A stretch of 64,000 nt of DNA from Psychroflexus curvus. Its GTDB lineage: Bacteria; Bacteroidota; Bacteroidia; Flavobacteriales; Flavobacteriaceae. The notes under the pieces were generated by a model that saw nothing but the letters and a program-made list of their open reading frames with translations, did no database searches and was not told where the DNA came from. Below are positions 34,992 to 42,678 of this stretch, in pieces. Within the stretch, counting starts at the first letter, position 1, and each line of letters starts with the position of its first letter. The translations under genes and the position numbers were made by a program. The stretch lies in NCBI RefSeq assembly GCF_020164585.1, contig NZ_JAIQZF010000004.1, positions 124,001-188,000 of the forward strand, read 5' to 3'.

Positions 34992-36336
34992 CTTTAAATG
35001 GTAGTATCCAACTTTTGGGCTGGAATGATTCGTATTGTTTTAGTAAATCCACATCGGGATCAATGTAGGGTTGGCTTCTTCTGCCGTTGAGTGCTACATA
35101 GCTTTCTACATAAATTTCGATGGGTTCATGCCCCTGAGCTTTGAATTGTTCGCCTAAAAAATGGGCGTATTCCAAAATAAAATCGGGCTGTGTGCTCATT
35201 TGTTTCTCCTGAAACGAAGAAAGAAAATCTGTGTTATCAACGTAAAAATAGGTGTTTTTATCCGGGTTCACCACTTTAAAATTGGCATACCCTCTCTTCT
35301 CCATCAGCATCACTCGCCACGAAAACCTATACCCCTCTTCCCTCCAGAACAATTCGCTGGGATACAACACATATCTAAACGGCATCAGCAACTGAATCAC
35401 GAAAAAAACGACTAAGCCAGAAACAATTAATTTTTGATTTGCATAATTAAACGTTGCTGTGGCAACAGGTTTAGGACTGATGCTGAACAGCTTCAAGAAC
35501 TTTTGAATGCTGCGTATGATTTTGTGATGCACTTTCGGATCAAAGAATACCAAACTTCCAATGATCATGATGTAAGGAAACATACCTATGGGAAAAAGCA
35601 CTCGTGTAAATACATGAAAGAACACCACCAGCACAAAGGCATAAGTTCGAGTTCTTTTGTAAAGTAGCAAGAACGGTATGAAAAGGTCGTAAAGCATTCC
35701 AGACCAGCTCATAGCAAAGTGAAACCACTCTTGCTGCATCAAATTTTCACCGATAAACGGCAGATCATATTTGGAAGGTAACCAGATTTTTAAAGGCATG
35801 GCTTTAAACAGCCAGTCGCTGTTGAGCTTTGCCAAGCCTGCATAAAAATAAACCAGACCCAGCAACAGTTTTATTGAATCAACAGTCCATTTGGGGATGT
35901 TTAAATATTGCTTCTTGTTAATGAGGTTATCGATAGAATAGTAAGCATTGGCTGGCAAAACAATCATCAAAAAACTGACTAAACTGATAAAGTAATAATG
36001 ATTGAGGTAAGTGGTCTTGTCCATGAGTTCTATGTAGGTAAAACTCAAAAAAAACAGAATAATAGCTAAACGGTATTTCAGCCCAAGTGCCACAAATAAA
36101 GCAGAGAGTCCACAGATGATAAAAACGAGATAAGTCCAGTCGCCAATAGGCTTCACCCATTCAAACCCGAAGTAAGAAAAATGAAATTTCGGATCGAGAT
36201 ACAACTTTTCTATCCAGCCATAACTCCAAAATCGAATGATACTAATGAGCATCATCAACCCAAAACCAATTCTAAACACCGCTAAGGGTGCGGCTGAAAC
36301 TTGTTGATTACAATAGGATTTTAAGTGCTTTAGCAT
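34972..36336 (-). CDS. HTTM-domain membrane protein (gamma-carboxylase-like)
   Basis: The 454-residue protein has the HTTM domain of vitamin K-dependent gamma-glutamyl carboxylase relatives (APLAVFRIGFGLMMLISIIRFW, TYLNHYYFISLVSFLMIV, LLGLVYFYAGLAKLNSDWL, TRVLFPIGMFPYIMI). A soluble C-terminal domain of about 130 residues follows (SYVALNGRRSQPYIDPDVDL). The family's chemistry in bacteria is not established. In flavobacteria it is consistently coupled to a TonB receptor and imelysin-like lipoprotein; a role in iron uptake is inferred from that. It overlaps the downstream TonB gene by 20 bp. Confidence 0.9.
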   Translation of the reverse strand: MLKHLKSYCNQQVSAAPLAVFRIGFGLMMLISIIRFWSYGWIEKLYLDPKFHFSYFGFEWVKPIGDWTYLVFIICGLSALFVALGLKYRLAIILFFLSFTYIELMDKTTYLNHYYFISLVSFLMIVLPANAYYSIDNLINKKQYLNIPKWTVDSIKLLLGLVYFYAGLAKLNSDWLFKAMPLKIWLPSKYDLPFIGENLMQQEWFHFAMSWSGMLYDLFIPFLLLYKRTRTYAFVLVVFFHVFTRVLFPIGMFPYIMIIGSLVFFDPKVHHKIIRSIQKFLKLFSISPKPVATATFNYANQKLIVSGLVVFFVIQLLMPFRYVLYPSELFWREEGYRFSWRVMLMEKRGYANFKVVNPDKNTYFYVDNTDFLSSFQEKQMSTQPDFILEYAHFLGEQFKAQGHEPIEIYVESYVALNGRRSQPYIDPDVDLLKQYESFQPKSWILPFKDEIKGL

Positions 36337-36340
36337 ACGT

Positions 36341-36375
36341 ATAAAAAGGGATTTTCAAACTTATGAAAATCCCTT
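36341..36375 (-). terminator. Terminator-like hairpin between the imelysin and HTTM genes
   Basis: A perfect 12-bp stem (36346-36357 with 36364-36375, loop of 6) is followed, in minus-strand reading, by a T run. It lies 26 bp after the imelysin stop and just before the HTTM start. It may reduce expression of HTTM and the receptor relative to the two lipoproteins. Confidence 0.8.
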
Positions 36376-36401
36376 ATAAAATTTAACAGGATTAAGAAGG
36401 A

Positions 36402-37514
36402 TTAGTCTCCGTCAGCATCAACAAAATCAACACTAATGTCTAAAGCCTGGAGCATATCGACTTTCAATAACACAACCGCCAATTGAATAATATCATAAGT
36501 TTCAGTCATCGTAACATTATTAGTTTCCACTTGCTCGGCAAAACAATCTTTTAACGTACTTATTTTACTACGAGCGGCATCATATTGGCTATTGATCATT
36601 GAGCTTAACTCTTCGCTTTCTTTTATTGAGTTAAGATAATCATCCAAACTCTTGCCATTATTCCCGCTGGTATAAGCACGACCATTGAAGAAATTCTGAA
36701 TAGCATCTATAGCTTCCAAAGCCAGAACTTTAGAAAAACCGGATGAATAGTATGCCTCTACGCGATCTGGTAAAGGATTTGGCGAAAAAACACCCGCTGG
36801 AATTCCAAATTTATTTGCTCTGAATCCTTTTTCGTAATAGTAAATAAAATCATTGACGACTAGGTTGATAGAGCCAGTGGCTGTATTATCTGTATTGGCA
36901 ATAAATGTGTCACGGTAGCCATTTTTCCAATCCTCTAGTATAGCCAGAGTTAAGGTATTCATTTGATCAGTCAAATCAGATAAATAAGTTTTACGTTTAC
37001 CTGAATCAGCAGCAGAAGTGTAAACCTCTATGATTTCTGCATCGGACTCTGCCATCCCGTAAAGCATATAATCTAAAGCAGGAAAACCAACCGCATCATT
37101 ATTATTGACGCTTGATAAATCATAATCCTGAGATTGAATATTATTTTGAATATCCTGAATATTGGTTGGATATACATTCATCTGAAAGATATAATTGGTG
37201 TTCTCGGCCATGCCTACGTTGAACATTTCGACATGCTGCCAGACTTTGTAAGCTTCTTTCCAGGCAGTCCTCAAACTCTCAAGGTTTGCAGCATTTGGTT
37301 CAGCGATAAAGACCTCTTTTTGTGCCACTAAAGTTTCAAGTTTAGCAGTTAAATCTTCATAAGCAGGAATAATAATGTTATCTGCCCAATTGACAAGCAT
37401 TGCCGAACGATCAAAGTCATCATTTTGAATAGCATCTGTATCAGAACTGTCATCTGAACTACAGGCTCCTATCATTAAAAGGCTAACTACGGCTAAAATT
37501 GTTTTCTTCATCAT
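36402..37514 (-). CDS. Imelysin-family lipoprotein (degenerate GxHxxE motif)
   Basis: Start: Met at 37514 or 37511 gives the leader MKKTILAVVSLLMIGAC, a lipoprotein leader; a longer frame upstream lacks a signal. The body is an imelysin-type helical bundle of about 370 residues (LRTAWKEAYKVWQHVEMFNVG; LAILEDWKNGYRDTF). The family's GxHxxE metal motif is replaced by GFPALDYMLYG, as in many flavobacterial imelysin-like proteins, so metal binding may differ. Located second in the operon, probably a periplasmic-face or surface iron-binding partner of the TonB receptor. Confidence 0.9.
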   Translation of the reverse strand: MMKKTILAVVSLLMIGACSSDDSSDTDAIQNDDFDRSAMLVNWADNIIIPAYEDLTAKLETLVAQKEVFIAEPNAANLESLRTAWKEAYKVWQHVEMFNVGMAENTNYIFQMNVYPTNIQDIQNNIQSQDYDLSSVNNNDAVGFPALDYMLYGMAESDAEIIEVYTSAADSGKRKTYLSDLTDQMNTLTLAILEDWKNGYRDTFIANTDNTATGSINLVVNDFIYYYEKGFRANKFGIPAGVFSPNPLPDRVEAYYSSGFSKVLALEAIDAIQNFFNGRAYTSGNNGKSLDDYLNSIKESEELSSMINSQYDAARSKISTLKDCFAEQVETNNVTMTETYDIIQLAVVLLKVDMLQALDISVDFVDADGD

Positions 37515-37588
37515 ATTAATTATAATTTTGCAAATATAAAAGCAGAAAGGCATTTGCTTATTTAATTTAATCTTAAACTAATTCTAAA

Positions 37589-38791
37589 TTAGCTAGAAGC
37601 CTGCTCTAATGTAAAGTCGAATCTCGCTGCGATTTGGCTTGCTAGATTCTCTAAAGTGTCTTCAGAAACATCCCATAAGCCATTGCCTTCCATGAGTGTT
37701 GACAGAATAGTATCTACTTCAGCTTTACTAAAGTAAGGGCTGTCAGAGCCTGGCTGTCTTGTAAATTGTAAGCTATAAATAAATCCGAAGCCTTCAGAGA
37801 GATCGTGAAAAGCCCCGCCCTTATCGGTAGCGATGTTATTTTTACCTTGTTGCAGGTAATACACAGCTCTTATCCCAATAATTTCAGAAATTTTCTCTCT
37901 GATAATTTCAGCCTGTTGATCTCTTAATTCATAGTCTTTTTCCACAATAGCAGCGCGGCCTAAAATGAAAGCATCATAAATGTCACCGGCGATACCCTCA
38001 AAATCAGGATCATTTTCTACACGAGCTAAATATTTGTTCAAAAAGCTATCCTGACCAAGCTCTGGATTGGTTTGGTTATCGGTACCATACAAGTAACCAA
38101 AAGCCTCATCCCATTTATGCTCCATGGTCGTATAATTTTTACCTTCTTCGGTAATCTCATTATTATTATTTTCAATATTATTACCTTCATCAAGTACAGA
38201 AGTGCTCAAATAATTGTTTAGCATTTGGTCTGTCATCAAAGCACCAATAAGTGATTTAAGTACGGCTTGATTGTATTCTAGACCTTTAGCGTTCACATAC
38301 CTTACGCTACCTCCACCAGCTTCTTGAATTTGACCGGCTTGACCAGGTGCTGCCATGGTATTCCAGTTTGGAAAAACTTCTGTGACTTGACTGCTTATCC
38401 ATTCGTCAAATTGGTTTCTAATAGCAAGGGCTTCAGTAGTGTTGGCGGAAAAATAATCTTTGGAGGCCGCTGTTTTGCTTCTTAGGCTTTTACCAGATGC
38501 GTTTAAATCAGCATCAGAAAAATCAGCATCACCTTCTTGGTGTGCATACATAGAAATCAATTCAGTTTCAGTATGGCTAGTGTTTTTTAATGCACCATCC
38601 AGCTCATTTCCCATCATAATTCTGGTCGTTTGACCTCCATAACTCACTGTGCTATTTCCATTACGCTCAAAGCTATAGGTCTCAGGAGTTTCTAAAACTG
38701 GAACGTTAACAGTATCATCATCTTCACATGAGATTAAAAGTAAAACGGTAAAACTTAAAAATAGACTTGTGATTAAATTTGATTTTTTCAT
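37589..38791 (-). CDS. DUF4856 lipoprotein, first gene of the iron-type TonB operon
   Basis: The 400-residue protein has a lipobox leader (FLSFTVLLLISC) and the DUF4856 features: PETYSFERNGNSTVSYGGQTTRI near the N-terminus, LRSKTAASKDYFSA, WDEAFGYLYG, and a C-terminal helical part with IIGIRAVYYLQQGK. Its function is unknown. It precedes the imelysin-like gene by about 75 bp on the same strand. In flavobacteria it is nearly always found with imelysin, HTTM and TonB-receptor genes, so it probably belongs to one iron-uptake assembly. Confidence 0.9.
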   Translation of the reverse strand: MKKSNLITSLFLSFTVLLLISCEDDDTVNVPVLETPETYSFERNGNSTVSYGGQTTRIMMGNELDGALKNTSHTETELISMYAHQEGDADFSDADLNASGKSLRSKTAASKDYFSANTTEALAIRNQFDEWISSQVTEVFPNWNTMAAPGQAGQIQEAGGGSVRYVNAKGLEYNQAVLKSLIGALMTDQMLNNYLSTSVLDEGNNIENNNNEITEEGKNYTTMEHKWDEAFGYLYGTDNQTNPELGQDSFLNKYLARVENDPDFEGIAGDIYDAFILGRAAIVEKDYELRDQQAEIIREKISEIIGIRAVYYLQQGKNNIATDKGGAFHDLSEGFGFIYSLQFTRQPGSDSPYFSKAEVDTILSTLMEGNGLWDVSEDTLENLASQIAARFDFTLEQASS

Positions 38792-38964
38792 TTTTAAAAA
38801 ATTATGTTTATTTAGACTTGTTATAAATACAATGCAAATATAAAACTCATTTTAACTTGAGCAAATTTTATTTGTATTAAGTTTAAATAAGAATAGTTAA
38901 AAGTTTAAACTCCTTTCATAAGCCCACAAAAAAGAAAGCCCACACGATAAATAGTTTTCAAATG

Positions 38965-39007
38965 TGATTTTAATCACAAACCAAGGCAACTGTTCTATTT
39001 ATTTTTG
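38965..39007 (+). promoter_or_regulatory. Crp/Fnr-type box and -7 element of the copper-receptor operon
   Basis: TGATTTTAATCA (38965-38976, extended to GTGATTTTAATCAC) is identical to the nos-operon box. After exactly 23 bp comes TATTTTTG (39000-39007), a perfect -7 match. The predicted transcription start falls at the GTG of the next gene (39012). This ties copper import to N2O respiration. Confidence 0.82.
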
Positions 39008-39011
39008 CAAC

Positions 39012-39395
39012 GTGAAAAACATCAAACTCCATATTGCGCTGGCACTCAGTCTTATTGTGCTTCTCTTCACAGTAAAGTCGGCATTTTGGCTATCCTATTA
39101 TGTGGTATTCACCGATAACTTTATTGAAAATTACTGTGAGAACACCGATAAACCTGAGCTTGAATGTGATGGAAAATGCTTTCTAAGTGACGTCCTCGAT
39201 AAAAAAGAAACAGACACTCCAAAAAATGCTAATATTTTCCTGGAAAGCGAACTTATTTTCACCACTATTGTTTATGAGACAGATCTTATTTTAGATCCTT
39301 TTATTTCAAAACAACAACACTCCTACTTTTATACTTCACTCTATAAATTTCATTATCTAAAAAGCAGTTTTAAGCCTCCTGCAGTTTGTGTTTAA
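39012..39395 (+). CDS. Small membrane-anchored protein with a Cys motif, paired with a copper TonB receptor
   Basis: GTG start at 39012 (128 residues); an upstream ATG at 38964 would lie in the promoter. One N-terminal helix (IALALSLIVLLFTVKSAFWL) is followed by the motif NYCENTDKPELECDGKCFL, with Cys spaced C-x9-C-x3-C. Such small proteins with C..KPELxCxGKC motifs often precede copper-type TonB receptors in Bacteroidota. Copper binding by this motif is plausible but not shown. The gene lies 47 bp upstream of the receptor. Confidence 0.75.
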   Translation: MKNIKLHIALALSLIVLLFTVKSAFWLSYYVVFTDNFIENYCENTDKPELECDGKCFLSDVLDKKETDTPKNANIFLESELIFTTIVYETDLILDPFISKQQHSYFYTSLYKFHYLKSSFKPPAVCV

Positions 39396-39442
39396 CACCA
39401 CCTTTTTTTTAAACACAATAGTTAAACATAAAATGCTTAAAC

Positions 39443-41740
39443 ATGAAATTTATTCTAAGCGCCATATCCCTTTTGGCTACTTCTATAATGCTAATTGCAC
39501 AAACTAAGTCTATAGAAGTAAAAGACGCACAAACCAAAGAAACTCTTACCGGGGTTTACGCCATCGATCAAAATAACAAAGAGGATTACCGCATTACTGA
39601 AAACAAGATTCTAAAATTAGAAATCGGTAAAACTTACCGCGTTAGCCATATAGGCTATAGTTCTCAAGTTTTAAAAATAAAATCCTCAACTCCGGAAGTT
39701 GTTTTCCTGGAAGCTCAAAATACAGAGCTGGCAGAAGTTTTAGTCACAGGGAAGATCTTTCAGGACCCTGTGATGAACATCACCACGCCAGACTTAACGG
39801 AAAGAGTCAGTCAGCCCAAAAATGTAGCAGATCTTTTTCGAGACATCAACGGATTTGGCCTTATAAAACGCGGGAATTACGCCATAGATCCATCGTTCCG
39901 AGCTTCACAATACGAACAATTAAACATTCAATACGACGGTGGTACTAAAGTCATGAACGCTTGCCCCAACAGAATGGATCCCATCACAACACATGTGATG
40001 CCAGAAGATATCGCAAAAATTGAAGTGGTTCGCGGACCTTACACTATGCGCTACGGCGCTACCTTTGGCGGGCTCATCAATATGGTTTCCAAACGTCCAG
40101 AACTAGGAAAATATGGCTTTTCAGGAAGTGCTTCTACTGGCTATGAAACCAATGGAAACTCCATGGTTAACATGGTTCGCCTTCAATATGCTGAAGAAAA
40201 GTTCGATGTCGTGGGCATGTACGGTTACCGGGATTTTGGCAACTACGAAGATGGAGCTGGTCGAGAAATCCCTTCTTCATTTAGAAGTATAGACTACAGC
40301 CTTCGGCTAGGCTACAACTTCGCCAGTCTGGAACGTTTGCAATTGCACTGGAGACAATCCTATGGAAGAGATGTGCTTCACGCTTCCTTACCAATGGATT
40401 CAGATTACGATGATTCTTCTATGCTATCCCTGGATTATTTTAAAAAAAACCCAGGTAAAACACTACAAAAAATACAGGCTAAAGCTTACTATTCTTACGT
40501 AGACCATTTAATGAGTAACAGCAGACGAAGTAATTTTAGTACAGTTGAAGCTCTTTCTCCTGTTGAAGCTACTACAGCAGGTGGTCGATTTGAATTAGAA
40601 TGGAAACTCGATGAGTTCTGGACACTTTTCACGGGAACCGATGCGCTTTTAATCAGTAGAGACGGGACCAGAAATCGGCTTATCAAGCTTAATATGATGG
40701 GAATGTCAATCAATCCGCCAATAGAATTGACAGATAAAATCTGGCAGGAGTCGTTTATCAATGACTATGGATTTTTTGCAGAATCACGTTACAGACTCAA
40801 CACCTCAACAGTTCTCAGCGCAGGTATTCGATATGATGTGGTAAACTCAGATATTCAAGATCCCGCTTCAGATTTCCAAGATTACTATCCAGGTTTAGGA
40901 AACAGAACTGAACACAATTTTAGTGGGACCCTATCGCTTAAAAAATTACTGGATGCTGATAATCAATTGGAATTCGCTTTTGGTCGTGGGGTGCGATCAG
41001 CCAACATGATTGAGAGGTTTATCAATCATTTTCAGGTGGGGCAGGATCCGTTTGAGTACATCGGAAACCCAAATCTAGATGCCGAAGTCAATAATCAATT
41101 TGAAGTCGCCTACACGGGTAAGAAAACAATGGATGGACCCGTCGACAGACTGGACTGGGGAGCTTCCGTCTATTTTTCTCAATTCGAAAATTACATCGTC
41201 GCCATCATAGATCCTACCAAAACGAGAAAGTTTATGCCCAATCAGGAACCTCTAAACCCTAAAGTCTTTAGAAATCTGGATGATGCTTACAAAACAGGTT
41301 TTGAAGCCAATCTGGGAGTCAACTTCTTTAATAATTTTCAATTTGATGCTGAAGCAGCATACGTATACGCTAGAAATGAGGATTTGAACGAATCCCTGCC
41401 ACTTACGCCTCCTTTGCGTAGCAAGTTGAGCTTACAATACAACAAAAACAAATTCTGGATTGCCACCGACTTAAGAGTCGTAAGCCAACAGGACGAACTT
41501 GCGACTTCATTTGGTGAAAATCAGGCGACGCCAGGTTACGAATTGGTTGATTTTCGATTGGGTTATGAGTTGTTACCCGACCTTAACCTTGGCGGAGCAG
41601 TTTTGAATGCATTTGATCAGCAATATTATGACCATTTAAATTTTGCTTTCAGAAATCAGGCCAACGCCAGTTTAAGCGGAATGGAACGCCTCACCGATCC
41701 AGGTCAAAATTTTACTGTATTTGTAAAGTATGAGTTTTAA
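39443..41740 (+). CDS. Copper-specific TonB-dependent receptor (OprC/NosA-like)
   Basis: This 765-residue receptor has a leader (AISLLATSIMLIAQ), a carboxypeptidase-like domain, a plug and a barrel ending VFVKYEF. The plug contains ACPNRMDPITTHV: Cys174-x3-Met178 corresponds to Cys143-Met147 of OprC. The barrel has VDHLMSN, with His355-x-Met357 matching His323-Met325 at almost the same spacing (181 vs 180 residues). These are the OprC copper ligands. NosA, its relative in Pseudomonas stutzeri, is needed to load NosZ with copper. The Fnr-type box upstream supports the same role here. Confidence 0.93.
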   Translation: MKFILSAISLLATSIMLIAQTKSIEVKDAQTKETLTGVYAIDQNNKEDYRITENKILKLEIGKTYRVSHIGYSSQVLKIKSSTPEVVFLEAQNTELAEVLVTGKIFQDPVMNITTPDLTERVSQPKNVADLFRDINGFGLIKRGNYAIDPSFRASQYEQLNIQYDGGTKVMNACPNRMDPITTHVMPEDIAKIEVVRGPYTMRYGATFGGLINMVSKRPELGKYGFSGSASTGYETNGNSMVNMVRLQYAEEKFDVVGMYGYRDFGNYEDGAGREIPSSFRSIDYSLRLGYNFASLERLQLHWRQSYGRDVLHASLPMDSDYDDSSMLSLDYFKKNPGKTLQKIQAKAYYSYVDHLMSNSRRSNFSTVEALSPVEATTAGGRFELEWKLDEFWTLFTGTDALLISRDGTRNRLIKLNMMGMSINPPIELTDKIWQESFINDYGFFAESRYRLNTSTVLSAGIRYDVVNSDIQDPASDFQDYYPGLGNRTEHNFSGTLSLKKLLDADNQLEFAFGRGVRSANMIERFINHFQVGQDPFEYIGNPNLDAEVNNQFEVAYTGKKTMDGPVDRLDWGASVYFSQFENYIVAIIDPTKTRKFMPNQEPLNPKVFRNLDDAYKTGFEANLGVNFFNNFQFDAEAAYVYARNEDLNESLPLTPPLRSKLSLQYNKNKFWIATDLRVVSQQDELATSFGENQATPGYELVDFRLGYELLPDLNLGGAVLNAFDQQYYDHLNFAFRNQANASLSGMERLTDPGQNFTVFVKYEF

Positions 41741-41760
41741 TTGATTTTGATGGTGTTTTT

Positions 41761-41926
41761 ACACGCTGTCCATTACTAGTCCTCTCCCTCCCCAAAGTAT
41801 TGGGGAGGGGTTACGGGCCTGCCTTCCAAGGAAACCTGCCTGCCAGAGGCATGACAGGCAGGCGCAGGCAGGCTACACACTTCCATCGCTAACGCAAAAT
41901 GAGTACGGAAGGCTTAAAGGTGAGAG
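41761..41926 (+). repeat. Dispersed 3' element, copy 1, with hairpins
   Basis: Downstream of the copper receptor: ACGCTGTCCATTACTAGTCC, then a perfect 10-bp hairpin (41786-41795/41800-41809, loop AGTA), a block of GGCAGG/CCTGCC palindromes (41817-41874), and CTTCCATCGCTAACGCAAAA leading into GGCTTAAAGG. Similar modules in the same order lie at 48321-48485 and, inverted, at 52082-52158, each directly after a gene in the gene's own orientation. Confidence 0.75.
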
Positions 41927-41989
41927 GTGATTTTTTTTTACTGATAAACTAATTGTTGGTAAACTGTTATCGGTTCTCAGTGATAGCGT

Positions 41990-42495
41990 ATAATGGAATA
42001 ATCGAGTAATGGTGTAATCGAGGGAATAACAAAACACTCACTGGCTCACAAATTGTTAATACTTAATATTGAATTTGTCATTCAGAAGGAGCTTTTTCAG
42101 TGGAATCGACTATTGGAATAATCGAGTAATGGTATAATCGGGGGAGTAACTCACCACTCAAAAACTCACAGACTACTCATACAGAACAACGGATTTTGAA
42201 TTTGTCATTCAGAAGGAGCTTTTTCAGTGGAATCGACTATTGGAATAATCGAATAATGGTATAATCGGGGAAGTAACTCACCACTCACAAACTCAAAAAC
42301 TCACAAACTCAAAAACTCACAAATTGTTAATACTGAATATTGAATTTGTCATTCAGAAGGAGCTTTTTCAGTGAAATCGACTATTGGAATAATCGAATAA
42401 TAGTATAATCGGGGGAGTTACTCACCACTCACAAACTCACAGACTATAAAAAATTCCCTGCCTTTGCCAAAAAGTGTCTCCGGCGGAATGACAAC
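41990..42495 (+). repeat. Tandem intergenic repeat array (about 130-bp units)
   Basis: The phrase GAATTTGTCATTCAGAAGG begins at 42071, 42198 and 42342, each followed by AGCTTTTTCAGTGRAATCGA and GGAATAATCGARTAATRGTATAATCGG. A partial unit lies at 41994-42020. A 16-bp short tandem repeat (42283-42324) separates two units. The array opens with TTGTCATTC and closes with GAATGACAA (42486-42494), a 9-bp terminal inverted repeat. A solo copy lies at 48541-48575. No reading frame of note was seen in this 940-bp gene-free stretch. Confidence 0.8.
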
Positions 42496-42650
42496 ACTGA
42501 AACTGACAACACACCTACTCCTCTCAAACATAGTGAATTAAGAGTTAGGCGCATCACACACGAAGACTGAGCTTTATAGCCATCTCATTTGAAAATCAAA
42601 AAAAAAGGGCTTATAGAACATTTGTTACATTCAATGCGTATCTTAATACA

Positions 42651-42658
42651 TAATTTTG
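42651..42658 (+). promoter_or_regulatory. -7 promoter box of the RND efflux operon
   Basis: TAATTTTG is an exact TAnnTTTG match, 20 bp upstream of the tolC-like ATG at 42679. It lies downstream of an alternative upstream start at 42589, which makes that longer start unlikely. Confidence 0.6.
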
Positions 42659-42678
42659 CAATTCCTAATTCAAAACAC

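Noticed and set aside
42071-42495. CRISPR array
   Set aside because: Repeats are over 100 bp and vary in length, spacers are absent and there are no cas genes nearby.
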